A stretch of DNA of 64,000 bases from Citrobacter sp. FP75 (GCF_018342065.1 NZ_JAFDOE010000001.1:868001-932000), one strand, 5' to 3'; shown: positions 9,294 through 18,642, counted from the stretch's first letter. The notes: generated by a model not told the origin, from the letters alone. Made by a program: numbers and translations.

Positions 9294-10325
9294 ATGAAGC
9301 ACATTCAACAACTTGATGGACTAAGAGCGTTAAGTGTAATGGGGGTTATCCTGTACCATTTAGGGATCCCAGGATTCGGTATGGGTTGGCTTGGGGTTTC
9401 TTTTTTCTTTGTGCTTTCTGGTTTTCTGATCACAAGGATATTGATAGAGTCTAAAACTAGTAGTAACTTTTTCTCTAATTTCTATATAAGAAGAAGCCTA
9501 CGAATATTCCCGCTATACTACCTGTACATATTTATTGTGTTTATATACTGCTCCTATCTTGGAATACAAGATACGCAGAACTGGCTTTACTATATCTTCT
9601 ATGTACAAAATTACACTATGGCATGGAACGGATTCGCTTATGTTCCAGGACAAGAACTTGGTCACACGTGGTCTTTGGCGGTTGAAGAGCAATTTTATTT
9701 ACTCTGGCCGCTTGTCGTTTTTCTTTGCAACAGGAAGCTTATTTTTATTTCAGCAATAATACTTTCATGTGTGGCAATATCATCAAGATTTTACCTTGCT
9801 GAATATACTTCAATAGTTTCTTTTGCTCCTCTATTCTCAACAATGGATACGCTACTAATTGGCGCTATCATTGCTGTTATCTCTGTAAATCAACGAGCGA
9901 TGAGAATAATTTCATGCACATTGCTTGCTGTGGGCCTGTTCTGGTTCATATCGGTAGTTAAATTTGGTGCGCTTATATATGGCTGGCATAAAGGGATTGA
10001 AGCGGCCAATCAAAGTCTTTACCTTTCATCAAGCATTTTATTTGCAGGTGTAATAGGCGTTATCGCGTCAGGAGTGGTGAAAGCTAAATTCCTTACCATT
10101 GCACCATTAATTTATCTTGGGAAGGTAAGTTATGGGCTATACCTGTGGCATCCATTTGCAATTCAGATTGTGGACTCACTGCAGTACCGTGGTCATTTAT
10201 TGTGGATAACTGGGCCAATGGTTTTAGCATCTAAACTGGCCCTAACTATCGCAATTTCTGCACTTTCATTTAAGTTTTTTGAGCTTCCATTCCTCAGGAT
10301 GAAAGACAGGTTTACAAAGAAGTAA
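9294..10325 (+). CDS. Acyltransferase-3 family O-antigen acetylase, prophage cargo
   Basis: Chosen start is the ATG at 9294 (343 residues), preceded by an AAAGAA element; an upstream TTG at 9234 abuts the tailspike stop and would add an unlikely 20-residue leader. The protein has about ten membrane segments and acyltransferase-3 hallmarks: QQLDGLRALSVMGVILYH at the start, GWLGVSFFFVLSGFLIT, RRSLRIFPLYYLY and HTWSLAVEEQFYLLWPL. Family members (OafA, prophage O-acetylases) move acetyl groups to sugars of O-antigen. Its AT-rich composition and position after the tailspike mark it as a lysogenic-conversion cargo gene that could change the surface receptor. The sugar target is unknown. Confidence 0.88.
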   Translation: MKHIQQLDGLRALSVMGVILYHLGIPGFGMGWLGVSFFFVLSGFLITRILIESKTSSNFFSNFYIRRSLRIFPLYYLYIFIVFIYCSYLGIQDTQNWLYYIFYVQNYTMAWNGFAYVPGQELGHTWSLAVEEQFYLLWPLVVFLCNRKLIFISAIILSCVAISSRFYLAEYTSIVSFAPLFSTMDTLLIGAIIAVISVNQRAMRIISCTLLAVGLFWFISVVKFGALIYGWHKGIEAANQSLYLSSSILFAGVIGVIASGVVKAKFLTIAPLIYLGKVSYGLYLWHPFAIQIVDSLQYRGHLLWITGPMVLASKLALTIAISALSFKFFELPFLRMKDRFTKK

Positions 10326-10334
10326 CGCTCCAGA

Positions 10335-10356
10335 GCCCACCTATGTGGGCTTTTTT
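10335..10356 (+). terminator. Rho-independent terminator after acyltransferase
   Basis: GCCCAC-CTAT-GTGGGC hairpin followed by six T residues, ten bases after the acyltransferase stop codon. Confidence 0.85.
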
Positions 10357-10391
10357 GTGCATGGCTCTTGATCGATGTCGCAGATCGGTAA

Positions 10392-10411
10392 TACTGTATG
10401 CATATACAGTA
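10392..10411 (+). promoter_or_regulatory. LexA operator (SOS box)
   Basis: The sequence is TA-CTGT-ATGCATAT-ACAG-TA: the conserved CTGT and ACAG half sites at the required spacing of eight, with consensus-like TA flanks. It lies 18 bases before the start of the UmuD-like gene, so this gene is very likely SOS-induced and repressed by host LexA. Confidence 0.92.
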
Positions 10412-10428
10412 ACTATCAGAGGTGCATC

Positions 10429-10818
10429 ATGGGATTCCCATCGCCAGCAGCAGACTACGTTGAAGAGCACATATCACTCGATAAACGCCTTATCTCCCAT
10501 CCTTCTGCCACATACATGATGGTAGCCGGGTCGACATACCTGCGCGCCGGAATCATGAAGGGCGCCATGCTTATCGTCGATTCATCACTGACACCGAAAG
10601 ACGGTTCTCTGCTTGTATGTGCTATTGATGGTGAGTTCAGGATCATGCGCTACAGGACGCTACCGCATCCATGTCTGGAGAACCCTGAAAATGGAAGGAG
10701 GGAGCCGTTACCATCGAAGGACGATTTGTCGGATACTTCGCGGCCGGTGTTTGGGGTGATCACCTACAGCATCAACGATGCTCGCTCTGGCGAGTTCGAC
10801 GACTGCCCGGTGATGTAA
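10429..10818 (+). CDS. UmuD-prime-like SOS protein, no autocleavage dyad
   Basis: Translation from the ATG at 10429 gives 129 residues beginning MGFPSPAADYVE. This matches the N terminus of processed UmuD (after Cys24-Gly25), so the autocleavage arm is absent. HPSATY, LIVDS and AIDGEF match UmuD segments. The catalytic Ser60 position is occupied by Thr36 (GSTY in place of GDSM) and the Lys97 position by Met73, so peptidase activity is unlikely. Processed UmuD acts with UmuC as DNA polymerase V; the phage P1 protein HumD is a known naturally short UmuD-prime analogue. No umuC follows, so the product would have to act with host UmuC or another partner. An extended reading from 10375 would place the LexA box inside the gene. 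Confidence 0.85.
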   Translation: MGFPSPAADYVEEHISLDKRLISHPSATYMMVAGSTYLRAGIMKGAMLIVDSSLTPKDGSLLVCAIDGEFRIMRYRTLPHPCLENPENGRREPLPSKDDLSDTSRPVFGVITYSINDARSGEFDDCPVM

Positions 10819-11020
10819 TGGGGCATGGGTGGGACACAAAACAGCACTCGCTCTAAGATGAACTTAGACGACTGATGTTTTAGACGACTCTAACCATCTG
10901 TTATTTGGTGCGCTCTTGGACGATCTTTGTCGATTATGAAAAATGTATGCTCATGTGATGAGCATGCAGGTGTAGTGACCTGAACATTCTCCCGCTGCGC
11001 CTTGCAACGGGAGAGCGGGA
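10819..11020. other. Prophage-chromosome junction region
   Basis: No gene is visible between the UmuD-like gene and yedF. The stretch has two direct copies of TTAGACGACT (10864-10873 and 10880-10889, 16 bases apart) and a degenerate third (TTGGACGATC near 10917). Its position between the last phage gene and the first core gene makes it a candidate right attachment region, but the left end and integrase lie outside the window, so the att core cannot be defined. Confidence 0.4.
10989..11013 (-). terminator. Terminator-like hairpin after yedF
   Basis: Read on the minus strand, CTCCCGTTGC pairs with GCAGCGGGAG (one G-T pair) a few bases after the yedF stop codon. The following T tract is weak (AATGTT), so termination strength is uncertain. 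Confidence 0.45.
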
Positions 11021-11254
11021 TTACTTCTGAATCAGATAGCGAATGGTTGGCCCATCCTGCTGAATGTCCAATACCGTGTAGCCGTGATTACGCGCATCCA
11101 GCGGAATATTATTGATCGACTGTGGGCAATCGCTCACCACTTCCAGAATTTCACCTTTCTTCAACTGCGGCATCGCTTCCAGCGTGGCGACGGCCGGGTA
11201 GGGGCATGGTTCACCCACCATGTCGAGACGGTAATCAGGGACGATATTTTTCAT
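11021..11254 (-). CDS. yedF: TusA/SirA-family sulfurtransferase YedF
   Basis: The 77-residue protein has the TusA fold signature, with the CPYP motif (Cys17-Pro18) near the N terminus that carries persulfide in relatives. Family members relay sulfur in the cytoplasm; YedF itself is linked to selenium/sulfur metabolism mainly by its partner YedE. Its ATG overlaps the yedE stop by four bases (ATGA), so the two are translated as a pair. Identity rests on length, motif and the yedE-yedF arrangement found in enterobacteria. Confidence 0.93.
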   Translation of the reverse strand: MKNIVPDYRLDMVGEPCPYPAVATLEAMPQLKKGEILEVVSDCPQSINNIPLDARNHGYTVLDIQQDGPTIRYLIQK

Positions 11255-12456
11255 ACGGATTCCTTAGCAGGCGTCAGCCCTGCACGGCGGAAGAAACGTT
11301 TTTCCCAGCCGATGATGAGCATCAGCGCGGCAAACAACAGCAGATAGGTCACCAGCAGGCCGCCGAGAGGACCGAAGGTGTTGAGCAGGTTGACTTTATC
11401 CCAGTTAGTGGCAAGCGCCGGAGCGAAATCATCCCAGTAGTAAGCCAGAATGGTCGAGCCGATAACGTTGCCCAGGCCAACCCACCAGTAATGCACCTGG
11501 CCTTCAACGGCGCGGTACATCCAGCCAGTTTCACACCCGCCCGCCAGCACGATGCCGAAGCCGAACAGCAGGCCACCGATTACCGCATTGGGGCCGGGCC
11601 ACATGATCTTCGCCTCAACGCCCAACTGCACGTAGCTGAAGATACCGATGGCACTGACCGCCATGCCGAAGATAATGGCTTTTGCCATATGGGTACGCCC
11701 GGAAATCCACAGGTCGCGAAAAGCCGAGGTGAAACAGATTTGCGCGCGCTCAATCAGCAAGCCGAACCCGACGCCAAACAGCATGGCTAACCCGAGTTTG
11801 GGTTTATCCATAGCGGTTAACAGCGCCCAGCCGATCATGGCGATAAACACCAGCATACCGAGACGAAAACGACGATGTGCCTGTTCGGGTTTTTGCGTCA
11901 GCGGAGAGGCCGCCGAGACTTTCTGCATTTTGACCGGAATACGGAACATGGGCAGCAGGGTGAAGCGTGCGCCAAACCACGAGCCAATCGCCGTGGCAAG
12001 CGCAAAGAACCACGCATGCAGGGAGAACTGCGGAATACCGGTGAAGAACGCCGCGAGGTTACAGCCCATCGCCAGACGTGCGCCGAAACCGGCGATCATC
12101 CCGCCGATAATGGCTTGCATAATGCGAACCCGGCTGCGCGGCATTCGTAATTTAACGTTGTTAGCCCACAGCGCGGCAGCAAAGCAGCCGCCGAACATGC
12201 CGAGGATCATCATGCCGTCGATGCGGGTCAGCGGAGAGCCTTCGAGGTGGATCAGTTTGTAGTAACCCCACTCTTCGGCGTGCACGCCAAACAGCTGCAG
12301 GACTTGACCGCCCCAGCGGGTGAACTCGCCGGTTACTGCCCAGAAGGTTCCCGTAATGCCGAAATAGTAAGTGGAGAGAATACCCGCCGCGATGACCGCA
12401 GGGGCAGGGGCCCAAAATTTAATCAACCAGGCCTGTTTGAAGTGTTGCCATGACAT
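11251..12456 (-). CDS. yedE: YeeE/YedE-family inner membrane transporter
   Basis: A 401-residue polytopic inner-membrane protein with about ten hydrophobic segments. It carries two Cys-containing re-entrant type motifs, GCNLAAFFTG and GGCETGWMYR, that mark the YeeE/YedE sulfur transporter family. In YeeE-type proteins these cysteines pass thiosulfate through the membrane; YedE has been proposed to serve selenium metabolism. The neighbour yedF, overlapping by four bases, is a TusA-like sulfur carrier, supporting a coupled import-relay role. The substrate cannot be read from sequence. Confidence 0.93.
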   Translation of the reverse strand: MSWQHFKQAWLIKFWAPAPAVIAAGILSTYYFGITGTFWAVTGEFTRWGGQVLQLFGVHAEEWGYYKLIHLEGSPLTRIDGMMILGMFGGCFAAALWANNVKLRMPRSRVRIMQAIIGGMIAGFGARLAMGCNLAAFFTGIPQFSLHAWFFALATAIGSWFGARFTLLPMFRIPVKMQKVSAASPLTQKPEQAHRRFRLGMLVFIAMIGWALLTAMDKPKLGLAMLFGVGFGLLIERAQICFTSAFRDLWISGRTHMAKAIIFGMAVSAIGIFSYVQLGVEAKIMWPGPNAVIGGLLFGFGIVLAGGCETGWMYRAVEGQVHYWWVGLGNVIGSTILAYYWDDFAPALATNWDKVNLLNTFGPLGGLLVTYLLLFAALMLIIGWEKRFFRRAGLTPAKESV

Positions 12457-12638
12457 GCGTTTTGCCTCTGAACTCAGAAGGAATGTAACAAGAAGTGTGG
12501 ATACTACACCGATCAGAATTTTTGCCTATCAGTAATAAGAAGTAATCCCGATGGGATCAATCTTTCTCCGCGCACCCGAAAGGCTGGCGACATCAGGGGT
12601 TTAATGCCACAATCCCATTTTCTTCGCATGCAGGATGA

Positions 12639-13055
12639 ATGATGAAAAAATTAGCAATCGTTGGTGCATTTCTGGTTCTTAGCGGATGCGCCGAGGTCGA
12701 AAATTATAATGATGTGGTGAAAACGCCCGCGCCCGCCGGTCTGGAAGGCTACTGGCAGTCGAAAGGCCCGCAGCGCAAGCTGGTGAGCCCGGAAGCGATC
12801 GCCTCTCTGGTGGTAACGAAAGAGGGCGATACGCTGGATTGCCGCCAGTGGCAGCGGGTGATTGCGCTGCCGGGGAAACTGACGATGCTCTCCGGCGATC
12901 TCACCAACGTGACGGTGAAACGTGAGCTGTATGAGATTGAGCGTGAAGGCAATACGCTGGAATATGACGGGATGACCCTGCAACGGGTCGATCGCCCAAC
13001 GCCGGAATGCGCTGAGGTGTTACAGAAAGCCCCGCTGGCCACCCCACTGCCGTAA
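12639..13055 (+). CDS. yedD: Lipoprotein YedD
   Basis: The 138-residue product (ATG-ATG start, so 137 from the second Met) opens with a lipoprotein signal: two lysines, a hydrophobic stretch and the lipobox LSGC at residue 17. The mature part is polar and ends with Cys and Pro-rich residues. It matches the enterobacterial YedD lipoprotein, whose function is unknown, and stands between yedE and amyA as in E. coli. It is divergent from yedE and convergent with amyA. Confidence 0.9.
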   Translation: MMKKLAIVGAFLVLSGCAEVENYNDVVKTPAPAGLEGYWQSKGPQRKLVSPEAIASLVVTKEGDTLDCRQWQRVIALPGKLTMLSGDLTNVTVKRELYEIEREGNTLEYDGMTLQRVDRPTPECAEVLQKAPLATPLP

Positions 13056-13063
13056 GCGTTTAG

Positions 13064-13088
13064 CCCCGGTAGCCCGTCGCTACCGGGG
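13064..13088. terminator. Bidirectional hairpin between yedD and amyA
   Basis: A perfect ten-base stem (CCCCGGTAGC / GCTACCGGGG) with a five-base loop lies between the convergent stops of yedD and amyA. T tracts are weak on both sides. Confidence 0.65.
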
Positions 13089-13095
13089 TCAATCA

Positions 13096-14583
13096 TTATA
13101 AGACCTCTTCAATCACCCACACGCTGACGCTGCCGCCGTTGCAGAAAAACGTCGCCTCGCCATGTTCATCCGTTACCACGCTTTCTTCGCGATTCCCCAG
13201 ATAGTCACGCCAGGTTTTATTGCCGTAGTTCGCTCCAAGCGTGATGCTCTTTTCACCGTCATTGCCGTTGGACAGGACCACCACGCAGCCGGGATCGTCG
13301 TCCGTGCCGCTGCGGCTAAAGGCGATGCAGTTGGGGTGATCAAAATAGAGCGTTTGTACGCCGTGGGCGAATCTCTGGCGGGCCAAAATCAGCTCATCAA
13401 GCTGTTCAATGACCGGCATGTCGATGGGATAGATTTCGCCATCACCACCGGTATCTTCATAGTGTGCGCCGTACAGATCGGGGTAGAACACCGACGGCAC
13501 GCCGTTTTCCCGTAGCAGGATCAGTGCGTAGGCCAGCGGCTTAAACCACGGCTCGACCGGGGCTTCCAGCGCCTGTAGCGGTTGGGTATCGTGATTAGCG
13601 ACCAGCGTCACTGCATGAAACGGATCGGCCTCCACCAGGGTATCGGTGAAGATCTGGCTCATGTCGTAATCGCGGCCCTGGCGGGAGGCTTCGTGAAAAT
13701 TCATTTGCAGGGGGGCATCGAACAACATGGTTTTCCCCTCCACCTGATCGATGTAGTTTTGCAGTTTGTCCACCTCGTGGGACCAGTATTCGGCGACGAT
13801 AAACAGCGGTTTTGGCGCTACCTCCTGCACGTGTTCGATCCACTCTTTATAAAACCAGGCCGGAATGTGTTTGACGGCATCCAGGCGGAAGCCATCGCAA
13901 TGGGTTTGATCCATCACCCAGCGCGCCCAGTATTTGAGTTCCTCGGTGACGGCGTGATTACGAAAATCGATATTTTCGCCCATCAGGTAGTCAAAGTTGC
14001 CGAGCTCGTCATCGACCTGATCGTTCCAGCCTTCGCCGGTGTAATCATTGACGATTTTGAAAATGCCGTCTTCGGTGGGATTTTCGATATGGTCAATGCC
14101 GCTGAAGCATTTAAAGTCCCAAATGAATTGCGAATACTGACCGGCGCGGGCGGGAAAGGTGTAGCGCGTCCAGCCCTCGCATTCCACGATCTCGTCGTCA
14201 ATCTGCGTGCGGTCTTCGGCGTTCACGCGCTGGACGCGAATGGCTTCTTTCTCATCGGCCCCCATTTTGTGGTTGACCACCACGTCCAGCAGTACCGCAA
14301 TGTCGTTGTGTTTCAGCGCATCGATTGCCGCCAGCAGCTGGTTTTTATCACCGTATTTGGTGGCGACGGTGCCTTTCTGGTCAAACTCACCCAGATCAAA
14401 CAGATCGTAGGAGTCGTAGCCAACGGAGTAGCCACCGGATGCGCCTTTGTAGGCGGGGGGCAGCCACACCATATTAATGCCGATATCATTGAGGCCGCCC
14501 GCGCGTGCGGCGAGTTCGGGCCACAGTTGACCGCCCTCGGGGTAATACCAGTGGAAGTACTGCAATAACGTGGGATTTTTCAT
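13096..14583 (-). CDS. amyA: Cytoplasmic alpha-amylase
   Basis: The 495-residue protein has no signal peptide and carries the four GH13 regions: DVVVNHK (about residue 99), GFRLDAVKH with the catalytic Asp, FIVAEYW with the general acid Glu, and LVANHDTQ with the transition-state Asp. These match E. coli AmyA, which hydrolyses alpha-1,4 glucans inside the cell. The gene lies next to the flagellar fliTSD operon as in E. coli and Salmonella. A hairpin separates its 3' end from yedD. Confidence 0.96.
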   Translation of the reverse strand: MKNPTLLQYFHWYYPEGGQLWPELAARAGGLNDIGINMVWLPPAYKGASGGYSVGYDSYDLFDLGEFDQKGTVATKYGDKNQLLAAIDALKHNDIAVLLDVVVNHKMGADEKEAIRVQRVNAEDRTQIDDEIVECEGWTRYTFPARAGQYSQFIWDFKCFSGIDHIENPTEDGIFKIVNDYTGEGWNDQVDDELGNFDYLMGENIDFRNHAVTEELKYWARWVMDQTHCDGFRLDAVKHIPAWFYKEWIEHVQEVAPKPLFIVAEYWSHEVDKLQNYIDQVEGKTMLFDAPLQMNFHEASRQGRDYDMSQIFTDTLVEADPFHAVTLVANHDTQPLQALEAPVEPWFKPLAYALILLRENGVPSVFYPDLYGAHYEDTGGDGEIYPIDMPVIEQLDELILARQRFAHGVQTLYFDHPNCIAFSRSGTDDDPGCVVVLSNGNDGEKSITLGANYGNKTWRDYLGNREESVVTDEHGEATFFCNGGSVSVWVIEEVL

Positions 14584-14651
14584 CTTCCGTGCTCCAGAAG
14601 TCGTTTGGCCGACCTCTGGAGTATGGAAGATTATTCAGACGAGACGGGAAA

Positions 14652-15014
14652 TTATTGCGGGGCGTCGGGAACCAGCAGCATGCCGGAAAGACGGCCATAG
14701 GCGTTATTTAGCGTCTTTTGGCGGGTTGACTGACCGATCAGGCCGCTGAGTTCATCCAGTCGCTGTTGTAACAACGCTTTGAGTAACTGCTCGTTATCCA
14801 GCGTCTGTTTAATATATCCGGCGACGATGTCCTGAATACTTCGCGTAATGCCAGGTGGAGTTCCATCTTCCATGACCACTTCAATACTTTGCAGATAACT
14901 AACTTCCTGTTCCAGTAAAAGGTCCCATTCACCGCGCTGCGCCAGTTCCAGCAGCGAGTGGCTGAGTAGCGCGATGCGCTGCCAACGGTTGATAAACTCC
15001 ACGGCTGAGGTCAT
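14652..15014 (-). CDS. fliT: Flagellar export chaperone FliT
   Basis: The 120-residue helical protein matches FliT, which binds the cap protein FliD and keeps it export-ready, and also binds FlhDC to dampen flagellar transcription. Its start codon shares one base with the fliS stop (TAATG), so translation is coupled. It is the last gene of fliDST, read from the sigma-28 promoter before fliD. C-terminal residues after about 95, which form the autoinhibitory helix in relatives, are present. Confidence 0.95.
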   Translation of the reverse strand: MTSAVEFINRWQRIALLSHSLLELAQRGEWDLLLEQEVSYLQSIEVVMEDGTPPGITRSIQDIVAGYIKQTLDNEQLLKALLQQRLDELSGLIGQSTRQKTLNNAYGRLSGMLLVPDAPQ

Positions 15015-15421
15015 TAACGAGACTCCTGGGACGATGCGCTCGGTGAGATCTGCTTCCAGGCTTCCGCAATGTTGCCGAGCAACCCTTCAACTTCTTCAAT
15101 GGCTTGACTATCATTGTTCAAATTTGCGTGCAATAAACGCCGGACCATGTACGCGTAAAGTGAAGACAGGTTAGTGGCGAGTTCCCCACCTTTCTCATGA
15201 TCCAAACCGGCGTTGAGGCCATTATCAATAATATTAATGGCTTTACTTAAGGCTTCACCTTTGGCGACGATATCACCCTGTTGCATAAACAGGCGAGCGC
15301 GCACCAGGGCGCTGTGTGCGCCATCAAACAACATTTCAATCAGCTGATGCGGACTGGCGCTCATCACGGCGCTTTCCACGCTGACCTGCGCATAGGCTTT
15401 GGTACCGCTCGCGGTATACAT
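15014..15421 (-). CDS. fliS: Flagellin export chaperone FliS
   Basis: The 135-residue protein starts [19 protein letters not shown] and contains the family's helical bundle core ([14 protein letters not shown]). FliS binds the disordered C terminus of flagellin and prevents its polymerisation before export. It lies 15 bases after fliD and overlaps fliT by one base, as expected for fliDST. Confidence 0.97.
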   Translation of the reverse strand: MYTASGTKAYAQVSVESAVMSASPHQLIEMLFDGAHSALVRARLFMQQGDIVAKGEALSKAINIIDNGLNAGLDHEKGGELATNLSSLYAYMVRRLLHANLNNDSQAIEEVEGLLGNIAEAWKQISPSASSQESR

Positions 15422-15436
15422 GCTTACCTCGTGTTA

Positions 15437-16840
15437 TCAGGAATTATTCATCGCTGAAAATTGTTGGCCCAGATAGGTACTGGTGCTATTCAGCTTACTC
15501 ATCATGGTATCGAGCTGCGTAAACTGTGCTTTATAGCGTGCCACGACTTCGTCAATGCTGTTACTCACGGTTAGATACTGTTTGGTCAGCATCTTCAGGT
15601 TGGCGTTAATATTGTCTTGCGCATTGTCGATAATGCCGTCATCAGCCAGATAGCTTTTTACTTCGGTGGCAATTTTAGTGGTGATACCGGTGTCTTTACC
15701 ATTGCCAACCAGCAGCTCACGGGTGGCCGCAGTGTTATCTTTTAGCGCCTTAGCCAGCTTCTCGTCATCGATTTTTAGTTTGCCGGTACCGCCGTCTTGC
15801 GTAATGCCAATCTCAGACATGGTCTTAAACGGGGATTCGCTGCCGCTGTTCGCAAACGGAGCGCGGATGCCGTTTTGAATAGTACGTAAAACACTGTCAC
15901 CCAGCAGCGCACCGTTATCGGTACTGGCGGCTTCGCCCGGTTCGACTTCTTTATATTTGGTCAGCGTACCAAAGGTATCGACCAGCGAGTTGTAGGCATC
16001 GACCCAGGCCTTAATCGCCGTAGTGGCTTTTTCATCACTTTTGACAACCGTGATGGAGGCGTCTTTGATTTCTTTGGTCAGCTGGAGCGTGATGCCCTGC
16101 GGGGCATCGGTCACGGTATTGCTTTGACGTTCAATATCGATGCCGTTAACGGTTAACAGCGCATTTTGCGCGCCAACCAGTTGCTTCATCTTCCCGCTGC
16201 CCGCTTTGCTGTCATAGGACAGTAAATCGCTCAGTTTGGAATCATTCGACACCGAGATGGTCATTTCGCTTTCGGTGCCGCTTTCTGCGGTTAACACTAA
16301 CTGGTAATCGTCTTCTTTAACTTTTACCAGGCTTGCCGAAATACCACTATCAGCATCATTAATGGCATCACGAATATCCTCCAGCGAGGTTTCGCCTTTG
16401 CCCAATTTGATTTCCAGCGGCTCTTTACGACCCGGCTGCGAAATCGTGATGGTGCGCTCATCAACGCTGGTGTCACCTAACTGCTCTTTTGTAGAGCTAA
16501 TTTTCGTTGTGGTCGATAAAGACTGTGCCTGAGCCAGTTGGGTGACGCTAACGGTATATTTCCCCGGCGCGGCACCTGCGCTGGTGCTGACTTTCAAATC
16601 TTCTGTGCTGCTGGTGGCCGTGGTGCTTTTAAACAGATCGGCGCTGTTCAGTGCGGTATTCGCTGTCTGAAATTTTTCTAACGCACTTTTCAGCGTGCCG
16701 TAGGCGGTTAAGCGCGAAGTGTTAGCGCTCTGCTGTTGAGTAATCGGCGTTAAACGCTTTTTCTCAGCGGTCGTTAAGTTTGTTAGCAATGTATCCAGCG
16801 GTAAGTTCGAACCAACGCCCAGTGATGTAAATGAAGGCAT
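15437..16840 (-). CDS. fliD: Flagellar hook-associated protein 2 (filament cap)
   Basis: The start was set at the ATG at 16840 (MPSFTSLGVGSNLPLD, 467 residues). An in-frame extension to 16888 would overlap the sigma-28 promoter of this gene. FliD forms the pentameric cap that folds flagellin at the filament tip; the N-terminal SLGVGSNLPLDTLL segment and C-terminal coiled coil (MLTKQYLTVSNSIDEVVAR) are typical and needed for assembly. It is exported by the flagellar type III system without a cleaved signal. First gene of fliDST, divergent from fliC. Confidence 0.97.
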   Translation of the reverse strand: MPSFTSLGVGSNLPLDTLLTNLTTAEKKRLTPITQQQSANTSRLTAYGTLKSALEKFQTANTALNSADLFKSTTATSSTEDLKVSTSAGAAPGKYTVSVTQLAQAQSLSTTTKISSTKEQLGDTSVDERTITISQPGRKEPLEIKLGKGETSLEDIRDAINDADSGISASLVKVKEDDYQLVLTAESGTESEMTISVSNDSKLSDLLSYDSKAGSGKMKQLVGAQNALLTVNGIDIERQSNTVTDAPQGITLQLTKEIKDASITVVKSDEKATTAIKAWVDAYNSLVDTFGTLTKYKEVEPGEAASTDNGALLGDSVLRTIQNGIRAPFANSGSESPFKTMSEIGITQDGGTGKLKIDDEKLAKALKDNTAATRELLVGNGKDTGITTKIATEVKSYLADDGIIDNAQDNINANLKMLTKQYLTVSNSIDEVVARYKAQFTQLDTMMSKLNSTSTYLGQQFSAMNNS

Positions 16841-16878
16841 GCCTAATTCCTTGTGATTGCAAACAGTAGTTAACCGCT

Positions 16879-16905
16879 TTATCGGCAATCTGCGCGCAAA
16901 GTTTA
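16879..16905 (-). promoter_or_regulatory. Sigma-28 promoter of fliDST
   Basis: On the minus strand: TAAACTTT, 11 bases, GCCGATAA. This matches the FliA consensus (TAAAGTTT-N11-GCCGATAA) with one mismatch and lies about 40 bases before the fliD start, marking a class 3 flagellar operon. Confidence 0.9.
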
Positions 16906-16999
16906 ATAATAGTTTTGCAAAAATAATGCCCAGAATAGTGACAATTAAAGAGGGTATTTCCGCGGCTAAGAAAAAAGAGGGCGGAAACTAAAAATTTTC

Positions 17000-17026
17000 T
17001 AAAGTTCGAAATTAACGTGCCGATAC
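17000..17026 (+). promoter_or_regulatory. Sigma-28 promoter of fliC
   Basis: TAAAGTTC, 11 bases, GCCGATAC: only one mismatch in each half of the FliA consensus. It lies about 70 bases before the fliC ATG, as for fliC in E. coli and Salmonella. Confidence 0.92.
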
Positions 17027-17095
17027 ATGGGTTACGGTCAGAAACCGTGGGCAACGGCCCAATAACATCAAGTTGTAATTGATAAGGAAAAGATC

Positions 17096-18601
17096 ATGGC
17101 ACAAGTCATCAATACAAACAGCCTGTCGCTGTTGACCCAGAACAACCTGAACAAATCTCAGTCTTCCCTGAGCTCCGCTATCGAGCGTCTGTCTTCTGGT
17201 CTGCGTATCAACAGCGCAAAAGACGATGCTGCTGGTCAGGCGATCGCTAACCGCTTCACCTCTAACATCAAAGGTCTGACTCAGGCGTCCCGTAACGCCA
17301 ACGATGGTATCTCCATCGCGCAGACCACTGAAGGTTCTCTGTCTGAAATCAACAACAACCTGCAGCGTGTTCGTGAGCTGGCGGTTCAGTCTTCTACTGG
17401 TACCAACTCCCAGTCTGATCTCGACTCCATCCAGGCTGAAATCACTCAGCGTCTGAACGAAATCGACCGCGTATCCGGTCAGACCCAGTTCAACGGCGTG
17501 AAAGTACTGGCGAAAGACAACACCCTGACCATCCAGGTCGGTGCGAACGATGGCGAAACCATCGATATCAACCTGCAGGAAATCAACTCCAAAACCCTGG
17601 GTCTGGATTCACTGAACGTGCAGAAAAAATATGATGTTTCTGACGTTGCAGTTGCTGATTTTGGTTATAAAGATTCAGCTACAGTAACGCTTGATGTTGC
17701 TGGTTTTGGAGCGGATGCTGCAACAGCAGGTAAGCTTGGTACTGCTGCAACAGGCACAACTGTAAGCAATATTAAATTTGATTCAGCAAACAATAAATAT
17801 TACGGCGAAGTAGAATCTACTGGTGACCCCACTAAAAATGGTAAGTATGAAGTCTCGGTAGCCACTGACGGTAAAGTAACACTGACAGATGCTACCACTG
17901 ATACGGTTCCTGCAAGTGCTACAGCAGTTACCAAACTGCAAGAAAAAGTGGTGCCTGACCTCACTGCTGCAAAAGCGGCTCTGCAAAAGGGCGGCGTTTC
18001 TTCAACTGAAGCTGGTTCAGCTACTTTGGTTAAGGTTTCCTATACTGACAAAAATGATAAAGCAATTGATGGCGGTTATGCGCTGAAAACTGCCAGCGGC
18101 AAATATTATGCTGCCTCAGTGGATGACTCAACTAAAGAGGTATCCATCAAAGAAGTAGCGTATACAGATAAAGATGGTAAGGCAGCAACTGCTGCTGTTC
18201 AACTAGGCGGTGTCAATGGTAAAACCGAAATTGCTACTGTAGGTGGTAAGGACTATCTTGCAGAGAAAGTAAAAAATCACAATTTCAAAACTGAACCTAA
18301 AGTGAATGAAATTGCGACTGCTACTACCGAAAGCCCGCTGGCGAAAATCGACGCGGCGCTGGCTAAAGTTGCTGATCTGCGTTCCGACCTGGGTGCGGTA
18401 CAGAACCGTTTCAACTCTACCATCACCAACCTGGGTAACACCGTAAACAACCTGTCTGAAGCCCGTAGCCGTATCGAAGATGCTGACTACGCGACCGAAG
18501 TGTCCAACATGTCTCGTGCAAACATTCTGCAGCAGGCGGGTACTTCTGTTCTGGCGCAGGCAAACCAGACCACGCAGAACGTTCTGTCTCTGCTGCGTTA
18601 A
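17096..18601 (+). CDS. fliC: Flagellin (H antigen)
   Basis: A 501-residue flagellin. Residues 1 to about 178 ([20 protein letters not shown] onward) and about 412-501 ([20 protein letters not shown] to LLR) are the conserved D0/D1 helices that form the filament core and are seen by TLR5. The centre, residues about 180-410, is the surface-exposed H-antigen region and is poorly conserved, AT-richer and Lys/Thr/Asp-rich. Export needs FliS and the flagellar apparatus. It is transcribed from a sigma-28 promoter and ends in a strong terminator. The sharp change in codon use at both borders points to exchange of the variable segment. Confidence 0.98.
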   Translation: MAQVINTNSLSLLTQNNLNKSQSSLSSAIERLSSGLRINSAKDDAAGQAIANRFTSNIKGLTQASRNANDGISIAQTTEGSLSEINNNLQRVRELAVQSSTGTNSQSDLDSIQAEITQRLNEIDRVSGQTQFNGVKVLAKDNTLTIQVGANDGETIDINLQEINSKTLGLDSLNVQKKYDVSDVAVADFGYKDSATVTLDVAGFGADAATAGKLGTAATGTTVSNIKFDSANNKYYGEVESTGDPTKNGKYEVSVATDGKVTLTDATTDTVPASATAVTKLQEKVVPDLTAAKAALQKGGVSSTEAGSATLVKVSYTDKNDKAIDGGYALKTASGKYYAASVDDSTKEVSIKEVAYTDKDGKAATAAVQLGGVNGKTEIATVGGKDYLAEKVKNHNFKTEPKVNEIATATTESPLAKIDAALAKVADLRSDLGAVQNRFNSTITNLGNTVNNLSEARSRIEDADYATEVSNMSRANILQQAGTSVLAQANQTTQNVLSLLR

Positions 18602-18620
18602 TTTACGCTTATCGCGCAAA

Positions 18621-18642
18621 CCCCGCTCCTGCGGGGTTTTTT
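18621..18642 (+). terminator. fliC terminator
   Basis: CCCCGC-TCCT-GCGGGG hairpin followed by six T residues, about 20 bases after the fliC stop codon. Confidence 0.92.

Noticed and set aside
11122-11790. A 222-codon open frame antisense to yedE/yedF
   Set aside because: The minus-strand genes carry family motifs; the antisense product is low-complexity and has no ribosome site.
13582-14568. A 328-codon open frame antisense to amyA
   Set aside because: It mirrors the codon pattern of amyA, which has all four GH13 motifs, and has no ribosome site or known family.
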